DNA of 64,000 nt from Edaphobacter dinghuensis (lineage in GTDB: Bacteria; Acidobacteriota; Terriglobia; Terriglobales; Acidobacteriaceae), in contig NZ_BMGT01000002.1 of NCBI RefSeq assembly GCF_014640335.1, positions 744,001 to 808,000 of the forward strand, read 5' to 3'. The notes beneath the pieces are model-generated. The model searched no databases, was not told the origin of the DNA, and was given only the letters and a program-made list of their open reading frames with translations. Shown piece by piece: positions 35,041-45,052 of the stretch. Position numbers and translations under genes: made by a program. Every line of letters starts with the position of its first letter. Position 1 is the first letter of the stretch.

Positions 35041-36144
35041 TCACTTTCCAAGCTCCCTGTCGAAGAATTTCGCCATGATTCCGTCGGCCTCCTTCGACTC
35101 GGGCAATTCAGGGTTGTTCCAAAAAGCATGAGGCAGTGCCTCAAACACCACCAGTCGAGCATCTACACCGTCGCGCAAAAATGCGCGATGCAGAATAGTC
35201 GTCCCGCTCAATAGAATGTCGCGACCGCTGGTGATGAACAACGTCGACGGCATCCCATGCAGGTCGGCATAGAGCGGCGAAAGTACAGGGTCCCGAGGAT
35301 TCGTCTCCCTGACATACTCCTTATCCATCGGCGGCGCCGCCGGTGGATCCAGATGTCCGGATAAGCCGTTCAGCGCATACATCGCCTGCGAATCCCCCAC
35401 GTGATCGAAGTCTCCAAATCCCGAAAAAATACCCAACGCACCCGGCAAAGGCAACCCAAGCTGCTTGATCTTCACTGCTACCTCGCCAGTAAGGATCGCT
35501 CCAGCCGATGTCCCATAGATGGCGATCTTTTGCGGCTTATATGTCTTCAAAACCTCACGATAAACCGCCACCGCATCGTCCACCGCAGCCGGAAACGGGT
35601 GCTCCGGGGCAAGACGGTACAACACAGCAATCACCTTGGTCTGCGTGAGATTCGCAATCGGCACAGTCTCAGTCAGCGAGCCGGAGTCAGAGTTGAATCC
35701 ACCGCCATGCAGATTGATCAGAACACGGTCACGGCGATCCTCAGGTATCTCCAAAGGAGTGATCACACGCACCGCAACGCCCGCAATCGCATCGCTCGCA
35801 ACATGCACCGGATACATCGTCTCCGACAACTTTCCAGCGCCAGCCTGCCATGTATCGGTCCCGGCTCGACGAGCTTCGAGCGTCTCCGGCTTCGCCGCGT
35901 CAGACTGAGGACGCGCAAGCATTCGCTGGGCCTCCGGGCTTACCGTCGTCGGCACGGGAATAACGCGAGTTATGTGCGCTGTGCCCTGGCTGTCGATCAC
36001 GCTTGAGTCACTTTGAACTCCAGCGGCAGCCTGCTGCGACCAGCAAGTCGCAGTGCAGGCAGAGAGAACGATGTAGAAGATGGCGCGCAGGTATGAGCGA
36101 GTGCTGCGATTCGATCTACGACCTGCAAGTGGGCTACGCCGCAT
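35041..36144 (-). CDS. Exported alpha/beta-hydrolase (HSL/bacterial esterase family)
   Basis: A 367-residue hydrolase of the hormone-sensitive-lipase branch. A basic n-region and core AIFYIVLSACTATCWSQQ suggest export. The oxyanion motif HGGGFNSDSGS, nucleophile elbow GTSAGA (Ser), acid ITSGRDILLSG (Asp) and base LPHAFW (His) are all present and in order. Likely acts on acyl or aryl esters, but substrate cannot be told. It is flanked by convergent ribA. Confidence 0.88.
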   Translation of the reverse strand: MRRSPLAGRRSNRSTRSYLRAIFYIVLSACTATCWSQQAAAGVQSDSSVIDSQGTAHITRVIPVPTTVSPEAQRMLARPQSDAAKPETLEARRAGTDTWQAGAGKLSETMYPVHVASDAIAGVAVRVITPLEIPEDRRDRVLINLHGGGFNSDSGSLTETVPIANLTQTKVIAVLYRLAPEHPFPAAVDDAVAVYREVLKTYKPQKIAIYGTSAGAILTGEVAVKIKQLGLPLPGALGIFSGFGDFDHVGDSQAMYALNGLSGHLDPPAAPPMDKEYVRETNPRDPVLSPLYADLHGMPSTLFITSGRDILLSGTTILHRAFLRDGVDARLVVFEALPHAFWNNPELPESKEADGIMAKFFDRELGK

Positions 36145-36254
36145 AGACGGCTCCTTTCAAACACGATCGCTAGGCGACATCAGGCATCGATCGCCTCATT
36201 GGCCAACATCATACAAAGTGCGAGGCAGCGTACGTCGTCCGCATGAGCGGCCAT

Positions 36255-36764
36255 CTAGCTTCGCATGGCCACAATCACCTTGGCCGTGGTCACTAATTGA
36301 CCGACATGCCGCTGGGTGTGGTCCGCGCAATGCACCAACAGACCGGCCACTGTCGTCGGCAGCATCTTTCTGCCAACCCCGCGACTCTCTCCATAACTCT
36401 CCGAACGAAATGCCCTAATCCGTGCCAACGCCGATGCCAGCCCTGATTCGAACTCCGCAGACAAGGCCTGTCGCAAAATGCTCGCGTTCGCCTCCGTCTT
36501 CAAGGCCTCCAGTTGCTCGACCGACAACTGTCTTCCTTCCGCATAACTCAGCAACCGATCGAGGCTGCGCACGATGTGCCTCATCTGCCGTCCAACGGAG
36601 GGCAATCCCAGTGGCTCAGCCTCCAATTCCGCATCGCTCAGATCGGCGCTCCAGCGTTCGACATCCTCACGAGCCAACTCCAACGCATGAAGAACAGCAC
36701 GCCGAACCGCGTCTACCTCGGTTAAGGTTCCTCGCAACCATGGTTCAACACTTGTAACCGTCAT
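36255..36764 (-). CDS. DinB-superfamily protein
   Basis: A 169-residue four-helix-bundle protein of the DinB/YfiT type. The usual metal-binding His residues are seen: VGRQMRHIVRSLDRLL (first) and LVHCADHTQRHVGQLVTTAK (second and third). Members act as thiol-dependent transferases or have no known role. In bacillithiol producers some (BstA-like) use bacillithiol, and bshA lies in this window. The gene begins two bases after the stop of the osmoprotectant-binding protein and so belongs to that operon. Confidence 0.82.
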   Translation of the reverse strand: MTVTSVEPWLRGTLTEVDAVRRAVLHALELAREDVERWSADLSDAELEAEPLGLPSVGRQMRHIVRSLDRLLSYAEGRQLSVEQLEALKTEANASILRQALSAEFESGLASALARIRAFRSESYGESRGVGRKMLPTTVAGLLVHCADHTQRHVGQLVTTAKVIVAMRS

Positions 36765-36766
36765 CG

Positions 36767-37681
36767 CTACAACCCCTTTTTCTTCCGAAACGCCCTCACA
36801 ACCTCGCCAACGTCTTTATGCTCGGAATCCACGGCAAAGTTCATCTCGCGAATCTCCTCTGCGCTGACCTTCCCTGCCAGTCTGTCCATCGCCACCTGAA
36901 TCCCGGGATGCCTCCGCAATGAGTCTTCCCTAATCAGTGGCACAGCTTCATACGGCGGAAAATAATGTCGGTCGTCCTGCAACACAGTAAGTCCCAGCGC
37001 ACGTATCGGTCCATCGGTCGAATTTCCCGCCACCATATCAACCTGCCCCGCCCCCAGAGCCCGATACAACAAGCCAAGGTCCATCACCCGCGGCGCATCG
37101 CGAAAATGCAACCCATACGTCGCCTCAAGGCCACGCAAACCATCCGGGCGTTCCTCAAACTCATAGCCCACCCCCAGCCTCCACTGCGGCGCAACCTTCA
37201 CGGCATCGGAGATCGTCTTCAACCCCAGCCGCTGCGCATCCGCGCCACGCACCACCATCGCAAAGGTGTCCTCAAACCCAAGGCCAGGCTCTACCTTGAC
37301 GGCATAACGCTCCGCATACAAACGCTGCACAGTATCGAAGACCTTTGCCGCATCGCGCTGGCCCACTGGCGGAAGCGGCTGTTTCAGAATCGCCGTCAGC
37401 GCAGTCCCCGTGTACTCCACATAGCCATCGATGCGCCCGTTTTCCAAAGCCTGCTGGCAGATATAGCTTCCAGCCAGATAAAATTTGCGATCCACCTTCT
37501 CGCCGGTGACTGCCTCAATCTCCTGAGCCACCAGTTCCCCCAGAACCACCTGCTCGGTAAAGTTCTTCGCTCCGATAACGATTCTTGAAGATCGCGGTGG
37601 GGCACATCCCACTAACCCAACAGACAACCCAAGACTGACCAGAAGCAGAACCGCGAAGCGCCACCCGCAGCACCACCTCAC
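36767..37681 (-). CDS. Osmoprotectant (glycine betaine/choline) ABC transporter substrate-binding lipoprotein
   Basis: A 304-residue OpuAC/OsmX-type binding protein. Start at GTG 37681 is inferred from the lipoprotein signal FAVLLLVSLGLSVGLVGC (lipobox LVGC) and from the four-base GTGA overlap with the permease stop. The longer open frame to 38338 is only the permease gene in another frame. The domain begins IVIGAKNFTEQVVLGELVAQ (family start) and continues GRIDGYVEYTGTALTAIL and MVAGNSTDGPIRALGL. It captures quaternary ammonium compounds for the adjacent permease and ATPase. Confidence 0.9.
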   Translation of the reverse strand: MRWCCGWRFAVLLLVSLGLSVGLVGCAPPRSSRIVIGAKNFTEQVVLGELVAQEIEAVTGEKVDRKFYLAGSYICQQALENGRIDGYVEYTGTALTAILKQPLPPVGQRDAAKVFDTVQRLYAERYAVKVEPGLGFEDTFAMVVRGADAQRLGLKTISDAVKVAPQWRLGVGYEFEERPDGLRGLEATYGLHFRDAPRVMDLGLLYRALGAGQVDMVAGNSTDGPIRALGLTVLQDDRHYFPPYEAVPLIREDSLRRHPGIQVAMDRLAGKVSAEEIREMNFAVDSEHKDVGEVVRAFRKKKGL

Positions 37682-38307
37682 CGCTTCACCGCCAGCTTCT
37701 TCTCCAGCCACCCCAACCCGGCATCTGCTACCAAAGCCAGCAACGCCGCCGGAATCGCTCCCGCCAGCACCAGCCGATTGTCCACGCTGGCCACCCCACG
37801 AAAGATCAACTCCCCCAGCCCTCCCGCACCAATCGCCGCTGCAATGGTCGCTACTCCGACACAGGTCACGGTAGCTGTCCGCAGCCCAGCCAGAATCACG
37901 CTTGCCGATAACGGCAGCTCCACCTTCCACAGCCGCTGCCACGAGGTCATCCCCATAGCCTCGGCCACATCTCCCAAAGCAGCATCGACACTTCCAATGC
38001 CTGCATAGGTGTTTCGCACAATAGGTAGCAGAGCATACCCCGTCAAGGCAAGAATTGCGAGCCGAGCCGCGTTCTCTCCCAGCCACGGAACTGGCAGCAG
38101 TAACCCGAAGAGCGCCAGACTCGGGATCGTCTGCACGACATTGGCAAACCCGATCACTGGCTTCGCCAACCCCGGCCTCCGAGTCAACAGAACGCCCAGC
38201 GGCAACCCAATCCCCGCCGCCAGCAGCATGGCAAACAATGTCAGCCACAGATGCTCGAACGTCAGCCGGGCAATCTCCCATCCATGAGATTGAATAAACC
38301 CTATCAA
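37678..38307 (-). CDS. Osmoprotectant ABC transporter permease
   Basis: A 209-residue OpuBB/OsmW-type inner-membrane permease with about five helices. It has the OpuB-like opening HGWEIARLTFEHLWLTLFAM and the cytoplasmic EAA-like loop ALGDVAEAMGMTSWQRLWKVELP, which docks on the ATPase. It overlaps the ATPase stop (ATGA) and the binding-protein start (GTGA), so the set is tightly coupled. Only one permease is present, where many OpuB/Osm systems have two. Confidence 0.92.
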   Translation of the reverse strand: MIGFIQSHGWEIARLTFEHLWLTLFAMLLAAGIGLPLGVLLTRRPGLAKPVIGFANVVQTIPSLALFGLLLPVPWLGENAARLAILALTGYALLPIVRNTYAGIGSVDAALGDVAEAMGMTSWQRLWKVELPLSASVILAGLRTATVTCVGVATIAAAIGAGGLGELIFRGVASVDNRLVLAGAIPAALLALVADAGLGWLEKKLAVKR

Positions 38308-39053
38308 GCTGACACCATTCGATGTACAGCCAAAACATAATCTCTTACTTGAGGATTTTTCGAGTCCAGAACTTCACCGGAAGGAAGATCCGCCACCACT
38401 TCACCCTCAGCTAAGAACACCACTCTCTGCGCCAGATAAAGCGCTTCGTCCAGATCGTGCGTCACCAGCAGAACCGTCTTGCCAACACGCTGCAACAGCT
38501 CCCGCAACATGGTCTGCATCTCCGCTCGAGTCAGTGGATCAAGTGCCCCGAACGGCTCATCCATGAGCAATATCTCCGGGTCCATCGCTAGCGCCCGCGC
38601 CAGTCCCACGCGCTGCCGTTGACCACCGGAGAGCTGCCAGGGGTAACGCTCTCTAAACTCCGCAAAATCCAACCCCGCCAACGAGAGAACCTCTGCAACC
38701 CGTGCAGAGATCTCCGCCCGAGACCGCCCCGCCAGCTCCAGAGCCATTCCCGCATTTCGCTCGACCGTCATGTGCGGAAACAGGCCCGTCTCCTGGATCA
38801 CGTACCCGATGCTTCGGCGCAGAGCCACTACATCGTAGGCTCCCACAGAACGATTCCCAACTTGTACTTCCCCCGCGGTCGGCGCAACCAGTCGATTGAC
38901 CATCCGCAGCAGCGTCGTCTTTCCCGAGCCGCTCCGTCCCAACAAAGCCGTCGTCGTCCCTGCTTCAAGGCGTAGCGAGATATCACGCAGCAGAAAACGG
39001 CTGCCAGCCAGCGTATAGCTCACCTTCGCGAACTCAACGCCAACCGCAGCCAT
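38304..39053 (-). CDS. Osmoprotectant ABC transporter ATP-binding protein
   Basis: A 249-residue ABC ATPase of the OpuA/ProV branch. Walker A GRSGSGKTTLLRMVN, Q-loop YVIQETGLFPHMTV, signature LSGGQRQRVGLARAL, Walker B ILLMDEPFGALD and the switch His in LLVTHDLDEAL are all intact. The C-terminal CBS domains of many ProV/OpuAA proteins are absent. It is the first gene of the four-gene operon (ATPase, permease, binding protein, DinB). Confidence 0.93.
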   Translation of the reverse strand: MAAVGVEFAKVSYTLAGSRFLLRDISLRLEAGTTTALLGRSGSGKTTLLRMVNRLVAPTAGEVQVGNRSVGAYDVVALRRSIGYVIQETGLFPHMTVERNAGMALELAGRSRAEISARVAEVLSLAGLDFAEFRERYPWQLSGGQRQRVGLARALAMDPEILLMDEPFGALDPLTRAEMQTMLRELLQRVGKTVLLVTHDLDEALYLAQRVVFLAEGEVVADLPSGEVLDSKNPQVRDYVLAVHRMVSA

Positions 39054-39079
39054 AATCTCTACCTATCCGATTTTTTGAT

Positions 39080-40039
39080 CTACTGCGCTGCCTCCGGAGC
39101 AGACTCGGCGCCACCCTGCACACCAGCCCCGGCACCTTTCACGCGGACCACCGTGATCTTCTCAAAGCCTTCTTTAAAGGTTGGAGGACGCAGACGTTCT
39201 GCCATCTTCTGCATCACTTCGTCGGTCACGACACGCTCGCGCTTGCTGTTCCGCTCCATGCATACGGCCAGCGGCACATCGAAGAAGACCGCCTGAACCT
39301 CGTAGCCGAAGCTCTTAGCCATCTTGATCCACTGCTTCCGTTCATGCGGAGAGAGATTCGTGGCATCGACATAATTCCACGGCATCTTGGCGATCAAACG
39401 CGCCCGCAGCAAACTCCGCAATGTCGAAAACACCAGTCCTTGGTAACGTTGCTCAGTAATATCGTCAAAGAGCAGCGTTCTCAGCAGATCGCTCGACAGC
39501 GGTGTAACACCCCGCCGTTTGTACCAGGTCGTTTTACCGGATCCGGGAAGTCCAATCGCCAGTACCACATAGCCTTTGGGCGACTTCACGGCAGCTTGTT
39601 CGACCGGTGGCGTAGCCAGATTCTCGGGCTGCGTCTCCATCACCATCTTGCGCTCAGGCGCTGCTACTTCTACTTCTGCATGGCTATGCGCAGGCTCGTG
39701 AACCGGCTCATGGACTGGTTCGTGTACAGGCTCGGCAGCCGTTTCCGCCACAGGGACAGCTACAGCATGGTGCGTCTCATGCTCATGCACCGGCAACGGC
39801 TCGGGATAGGCCGGCCGTAATGGAGCAGGTTGATTTGCGGGCAGTTCTTGCCCGCTCTTGCCCGTGGACTCCGAATCATTCGGTCCACGTCTAGGGCGTC
39901 GTCTCATTTTTTCGCGCATCCAATCGCGCAGTTCGCGCATGTCACGCTTGTAACACACCGCGAAAGCCGCCCGCAAATTTTCGACTTCCGGGAGGCTCTT
40001 TACAGCCTCAAATCCCTTGTTCTCAACCGCGTATCCCAT
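39080..40039 (-). CDS. P-loop NTPase/kinase (AAA_33, polynucleotide-kinase-like) with repetitive linker
   Basis: A protein of about 319 residues from ATG 40039; GTG 40090 would add 17. The C-terminal 165 residues form a small kinase domain: VVLAIGLPGSGKTTWYKRRG (Walker A), LSSDLLRTLLFDD, WNYVDATNLSPHERKQWIKMA and AVFFDVPLAVCMERNSKRER. This is the layout of the AAA_33/PNKP kinase family. The N-terminal part is basic (REKMRRRPRRG), then low-complexity with a tetrapeptide repeat EPVH (about four copies) and Pro/Ala/His-rich segments. It is divergent from gapA. Substrate unknown: nucleic-acid 5' ends or a small molecule. Confidence 0.75.
   Translation of the reverse strand: MGYAVENKGFEAVKSLPEVENLRAAFAVCYKRDMRELRDWMREKMRRRPRRGPNDSESTGKSGQELPANQPAPLRPAYPEPLPVHEHETHHAVAVPVAETAAEPVHEPVHEPVHEPAHSHAEVEVAAPERKMVMETQPENLATPPVEQAAVKSPKGYVVLAIGLPGSGKTTWYKRRGVTPLSSDLLRTLLFDDITEQRYQGLVFSTLRSLLRARLIAKMPWNYVDATNLSPHERKQWIKMAKSFGYEVQAVFFDVPLAVCMERNSKRERVVTDEVMQKMAERLRPPTFKEGFEKITVVRVKGAGAGVQGGAESAPEAAQ
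39692..39735 (-). repeat. 12-bp tandem repeat in the P-loop kinase gene
   Basis: Degenerate 12-base units (GGCTCRTGAACC-like on the plus strand) repeat three to four times and encode VHEP repeats in the linker between the basic N-terminus and the kinase domain. Such short in-frame repeats can change copy number by slippage. Confidence 0.7.
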
Positions 40040-40175
40040 CTTTGCTGGTCCGACCTTCCATTTGCGAATGCCCCCGCCCGGTGCTAGCATCGGTTGTGAT
40101 GGGGCGTACGCCGTCCAGCCGCGCTCTCAACTCTCACCAACGCAAAGCCAACGAACGATAGGAGCAACCGCAACC

Positions 40176-41180
<1,005 letters not shown>

Positions 41181-41196
41181 GCTTTCTCGCATTCTC

Positions 41197-41242
41197 AATG
41201 GCAGCGCAGCTCATCCCGAGTTGCGCTGCCATTATTTTTTTT
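41197..41242 (+). terminator. Rho-independent terminator after gapA
   Basis: AATGGCAGCGCA (41197-41208) and TGCGCTGCCATT (41222-41233) form a perfect 12-bp stem with a 13-base loop, followed by a run of eight T (41235-41242). Confidence 0.95.
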
Positions 41243-41378
41243 GATCTCTGATATCTGCGAAACAGCGTTCCCTGAACAGTTATCCCCCGACGGTGTTATG
41301 GTTGTTCTGCCTTAATCAAGCTTAAGATGAACTGAATGCGTCAAAGTTTTGAGTCAGCGGGTCAAAGGATCGATTGAA

Positions 41379-43049
41379 ATGGCAACGAAACGGTCTGAGA
41401 TTAAAACTGAACTCAAAAAAGCATTGAAAAGTGGGGAAATCGTTCCCTACTTTCAGCCTATGGTCGGCATACGAACTGGGCTGCTGGTAGGTTTTGAAGT
41501 TCTCGCGCGATGGCTGCACCCACAACGTGGCACTATCCATCCCGATGTCTTCATCCCGGTCGCCGAGCAGGCAGACCTTATCGGCGAGCTAACAGAGACA
41601 ATTCTGCTACAAGCTTTCGCTGCCACCACCGCGCTCAAAAGAGATCTCAATATCTCCGTCAACGTCTCGCCGATTCAGCTCCGCGACTCCTCACTCTCGG
41701 AAGAGATTGCACGAGCCGCGGCAATGGCGTCCTTCCCTCTGCATCGACTCACCATCGAAATCACAGAGAGCGCCCTGGTCGATAACCTGGAGCTGGCAGC
41801 CACCATCGCAGGAAAGTTAAAGCAACTGGGCGTCAAGCTCGCCCTCGACGACTTCGGCACCGGCTATTCCAGCTTGCGGAATCTTCAGGCGCTTCCCTTC
41901 GACGAGTTGAAGGTGGACCGCACCTTCGTAAGCTCCATGATCCAGAGCCGCGACAGTCGCAAAATCGTCGCCGCAGTCATCGGCCTGGGACAAAGCCTCA
42001 AGCTGACGACGGTTGCCGAGGGCATCGAAAACGAGACCCAGGCAGACATCCTCCGCTGGCTCGGCTGCGATGTCGGCCAGGGATGGATCTATGGCCCTCC
42101 GGTGGCCGCACGGGACCTTTCCAAAATCATCGACGCGCCCATGTCGACGTCGACACACACCCTGCATGACTCACCGGCATCTGACCTGATCACTTGCATC
42201 GAGCCCTTACCCTCGCAGCGGTTGGCGCAGTTGCAGGCTATCTACGATGGCGCTCCAGTCGGCCTCGCCTTTGTTGATGCAGACCTGAGATACGTCAGCG
42301 TCAACCAACGGCTCGCCAGCCTGAACGGTATCTCCGTCGAAGATCATCTCGGCCGCAGGCTCTCCGATGTCATGCCTCCCACGATCTACAAAAAAGTAGA
42401 ACCCTATCTCCAGCGCGCTCTTAAGGGAGAAGCCATCACTGGACTGGAACTGACCAGACCCGTTATGCCGGAGAGTCCGGAGCCCGTCACCCTTTTGGTA
42501 TCTCACCAACCAGCGCGCGACGAAGGCGGAGAAGTCATCGGAGTCTCCGTTGCCATCGTAGATATCTCGGAACGCATGCGAGTCATTGAGGCTCTTCGTG
42601 CCAGCGAAGAGCACTACCGCCACATGGTCGAGTTCAATCCCCATATGCCGTGGATTATGGAGCCCAACGGCAATGTGATCGAGGTGAGCCCTCATTGGGA
42701 GGAGTTCACAGGGCAGACATCAGAGCAGACACTCGGCATGGGCTGGAAGAACGCGGTGCATCCTGAAGATCTCAACCGCCTGTTGCCAACACTCCTGGCC
42801 TCGCTCCAAAGCGGCGATCCCTTCGACCTTGAATATCGCATTCGCACGAAAGACAATCACTGGCGTTGGATGCGAACGCGCGGTAATCCTCGTCGAAATG
42901 AAAGCGGAGAGATTCTTCTCTGGTACGGATCTACCGAAGACATCGAAGAGACCATGCATCTTAAGCAGAAGCTGCACGAAACAGAAGCAAAGCTAGAGGC
43001 ACTCCTGAAAGACAAAGCATTCGGCATGACCTCCAGAGAAACCTCATAG
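41379..43049 (+). CDS. EAL-domain phosphodiesterase with C-terminal PAS domains
   Basis: A 556-residue predicted cyclic-di-GMP phosphodiesterase. The EAL domain is at the N-terminus (about 15-260). All catalytic segments are present: GFEVLARW (E40), NVSPIQL, EITES, LALDDFGTGYSSL, ELKVDRTFV, TVAEGIENE and GCDVGQGWIYGPP. Two PAS sensor domains follow (about 285-405 and 415-535); the second ends with the PAC motif RWMRTRGNPRRNESGE. There is no GGDEF domain and the order (EAL before PAS) is the reverse of the usual one. No signal peptide or membrane helix is seen. ATG 41379 has AAAGGA nine bases upstream. Confidence 0.92.
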   Translation: MATKRSEIKTELKKALKSGEIVPYFQPMVGIRTGLLVGFEVLARWLHPQRGTIHPDVFIPVAEQADLIGELTETILLQAFAATTALKRDLNISVNVSPIQLRDSSLSEEIARAAAMASFPLHRLTIEITESALVDNLELAATIAGKLKQLGVKLALDDFGTGYSSLRNLQALPFDELKVDRTFVSSMIQSRDSRKIVAAVIGLGQSLKLTTVAEGIENETQADILRWLGCDVGQGWIYGPPVAARDLSKIIDAPMSTSTHTLHDSPASDLITCIEPLPSQRLAQLQAIYDGAPVGLAFVDADLRYVSVNQRLASLNGISVEDHLGRRLSDVMPPTIYKKVEPYLQRALKGEAITGLELTRPVMPESPEPVTLLVSHQPARDEGGEVIGVSVAIVDISERMRVIEALRASEEHYRHMVEFNPHMPWIMEPNGNVIEVSPHWEEFTGQTSEQTLGMGWKNAVHPEDLNRLLPTLLASLQSGDPFDLEYRIRTKDNHWRWMRTRGNPRRNESGEILLWYGSTEDIEETMHLKQKLHETEAKLEALLKDKAFGMTSRETS

Positions 43050-43104
43050 TCAGGTCAGCATCCTCTGCCGCAGGCAGCTCGAGAAAACTGTTTAGACTAG
43101 CTTC

Positions 43105-43479
43105 ATGACCCGCACCAATATCCCCGGCACTTCTCCCTACGAGCCCATCATCGGCTTCTCCCGCGCCGTACGTATCGGCAACCATGTCTACGTCTCCGGT
43201 ACCGGACCGGTCGGCGCAGAAGACGCGTCTCCCGCCGAACAGACACGGGTCGCGCTCAATATCATCAAGGCTGCCCTTGAAAAAGCAGGAGCTGGCTTTG
43301 AACATGTCTACCGCACCCGCATGTTCCTCGCCCGTGTCGAAAATTGGGAAGAGATAGGCCGCGCCCACGGCGAGGTCTTCGGAAAAATATTGCCCGCCGC
43401 CACCATGGTCGTCGCTCCCCTGCTTAACCCCAGATGGCACGTAGAGATCGAGGCAGATGCCTTCATCCCCGAAGCTTGA
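43105..43479 (+). CDS. RidA/YjgF-family protein lacking the catalytic Arg
   Basis: A 124-residue Rid-family protein. The fold is clear (IGFSRAVRIGNHVYVSGTGPV, ALEKAGAGFEHVYRTRMFL, HVEIEADAFIP). True RidA enzymes hydrolyse reactive enamines and imines using an Arg in the segment FPAR-S. Here the aligned segment reads LPAATMVVA, with Ala in that place, so imine deaminase activity is doubtful. It probably belongs to one of the non-archetypal Rid subfamilies. It is a single gene between the EAL protein and pgk, separated from pgk by a 254-base leader. Confidence 0.88.
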   Translation: MTRTNIPGTSPYEPIIGFSRAVRIGNHVYVSGTGPVGAEDASPAEQTRVALNIIKAALEKAGAGFEHVYRTRMFLARVENWEEIGRAHGEVFGKILPAATMVVAPLLNPRWHVEIEADAFIPEA

Positions 43480-43733
43480 CCCTGCGGATTTTCTTGCCGT
43501 ACTTGACAAACATCGCCTTCTGATTCGGTATCATTGGGGTGGAATAAGCAGAGGTCTCCCCAAAACAGGGCTTCAGCGGTAAGGGAAGCTACTTACAATC
43601 AAGACTTTACAAGCCCTGATCCTTGAAAATCAGGACTTTGCAGAGTTAGTCCAAACATATCTCTATTGTTTTGAAGACTTTGAGACTAAAGACCCAGGGT
43701 GGGGTAGGTATACCCCGGAGAAAGAATAGAAAA
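43480..43733 (+). other. pgk leader region
   Basis: A 254-base gap before pgk. It contains TTGACA (43503-43508) and TATCAT (43529-43534) with an over-long 20-base spacer, so the promoter assignment is weak. Further down CCTGAT/ATCAGG can form a small hairpin near 43596-43614. No open frame is supported. A purine-rich ribosome binding site (GGAGAAAG) lies just before the pgk ATG. Confidence 0.35.
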
Positions 43734-44948
43734 ATGAGCAAGCTGTCCATCCGCGATCTAGATCTTACGAACAAGCGCGTTCTCATTCGTGTCGACTTCA
43801 ACGTCCCGCTCTCCAAGGACGGCCAGACCATCACCGACGATACCCGCATCCGCGAGACGCTGCCCACCATCGAGTATGCTTTGCGTCGCAAGGCCAAAGT
43901 GATCCTCTGCTCTCACCTCGGCCGCCCCAAGGGTAAACCTGTCGCAACCATGAGCCTTCGCCCCGTCGTCGATCGTCTGCGCGAGCTGCTCGACGCCGTG
44001 CTTGGTGAGAACGAAAATGTGGCCTTTGCTCCGGACTGTGTTGGCGAGGTTGCCACCGAGATGGCTACACAGCTCGAATCCGGACAGACGCTTCTCCTCG
44101 AGAATCTCCGCTTCCACGCCGAAGAAGAGGCAAACGATCCTGCCTTCGCCAAGAAGCTGGCTGCCCTCTGCGATATCTATGTCAACGACGCCTTTGGCAG
44201 CGCCCACCGCGCTCATGCATCTACCGAAGGCATCACTCACTTCGTCAAGCAGTCCGCCGCCGGCCTGCTGATGGAGCGCGAGTTGACCTATCTGGGCAAG
44301 GCACTCGATCAGCCTGACAAGCCCTTCGTCGCCATCATCGGCGGTGCCAAGGTCTCCGACAAGATACAGGTGATCGACAATCTCCTCGAATTGGCCGACG
44401 CCATCATCATCGGCGGCGGCATGGCTTACACCTTCCTTAATGCGCAGGGCCAGACCACCGGAAAGTCGTTGGTCGAAACCGACAAGATCGACGTGGCAAA
44501 AGCTGCACTCGACAAGGCCAAGGCCAAGGGCGTGCGTTTCCTTCTGCCCATCGACCACGTCCTTGCCGACAAGTTTGCCCACGATGCCAAGACGCAGATC
44601 CACGAAGGAAGCGATCCCTTTCATGTCGATCTGATGGCTCTTGATATCGGCCCCAAATCGGTCGCACTCTTCGAAGCCGAGATATCCGATGCGCGTACCG
44701 TCATCTGGAATGGCCCCATGGGCGTCTTCGAGATGCCGGCGTTTGCCAAGGGTACTCACGCCATTGCTCACTGCGTAGCGGGCAATCATGATGCCATCAC
44801 CATCGTGGGCGGCGGAGATTCGGTAGCAGCGGTCAAGCAGTCCGGCGTCTCCCAGAAAATCAGCCACATCTCGACAGGCGGCGGAGCCAGCCTCGAATTT
44901 CTCGAAGGCAAGATCCTCCCCGGCGTCGCCGCACTGACGGATAAGTAG
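43734..44948 (+). CDS. pgk: Phosphoglycerate kinase
   Basis: Makes ATP from 1,3-bisphosphoglycerate in glycolysis. It has 404 residues, normal length. [16 protein letters not shown] is the N-terminal signature, [10 protein letters not shown] the phosphate-binding Arg region, [15 protein letters not shown] follows, and ATP is held by [17 protein letters not shown] and the C-terminal [14 protein letters not shown] 43734 begins the family sequence; the open frame 63 bases longer does not. An inverted repeat (44969-45000) separates it from tpiA. Confidence 0.96.
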   Translation: MSKLSIRDLDLTNKRVLIRVDFNVPLSKDGQTITDDTRIRETLPTIEYALRRKAKVILCSHLGRPKGKPVATMSLRPVVDRLRELLDAVLGENENVAFAPDCVGEVATEMATQLESGQTLLLENLRFHAEEEANDPAFAKKLAALCDIYVNDAFGSAHRAHASTEGITHFVKQSAAGLLMERELTYLGKALDQPDKPFVAIIGGAKVSDKIQVIDNLLELADAIIIGGGMAYTFLNAQGQTTGKSLVETDKIDVAKAALDKAKAKGVRFLLPIDHVLADKFAHDAKTQIHEGSDPFHVDLMALDIGPKSVALFEAEISDARTVIWNGPMGVFEMPAFAKGTHAIAHCVAGNHDAITIVGGGDSVAAVKQSGVSQKISHISTGGGASLEFLEGKILPGVAALTDK

Positions 44949-44968
44949 CAACACTCTCTTCGACATCC

Positions 44969-45000
44969 TAGTGCAGCGAATCCAGCGATTCGCTGCACTA
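44969..45000. terminator. Hairpin between pgk and tpiA
   Basis: TAGTGCAGCGAATC (44969-44982) and GATTCGCTGCACTA (44987-45000) form a perfect 14-bp stem with a four-base loop. There is no T-run, so it may only partly terminate, or protect the pgk mRNA 3' end. Confidence 0.7.
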
Positions 45001-45052
45001 CGTCACAAGTTCGCAGAAAGAACACCATACTTTGAGGGAAGACAGAGTTTAC

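Noticed and set aside
37682..38338. N-terminal two-fifths of a 523-residue frame ending in the osmoprotectant-binding protein
   Set aside because: It is Cys/Gly/Arg-rich and antiphase to the clear permease gene. The true binding protein starts with a lipoprotein signal at 37681.
43503..43534. TTGACA...TATCAT as the pgk promoter
   Set aside because: The 20-base spacer is too long for a confident sigma-70 call; it is kept only as a remark in the leader entry.
43758..44966. 402-residue minus-strand frame opposite pgk
   Set aside because: Antisense shadow of pgk with no recognisable motif or ribosome binding site.
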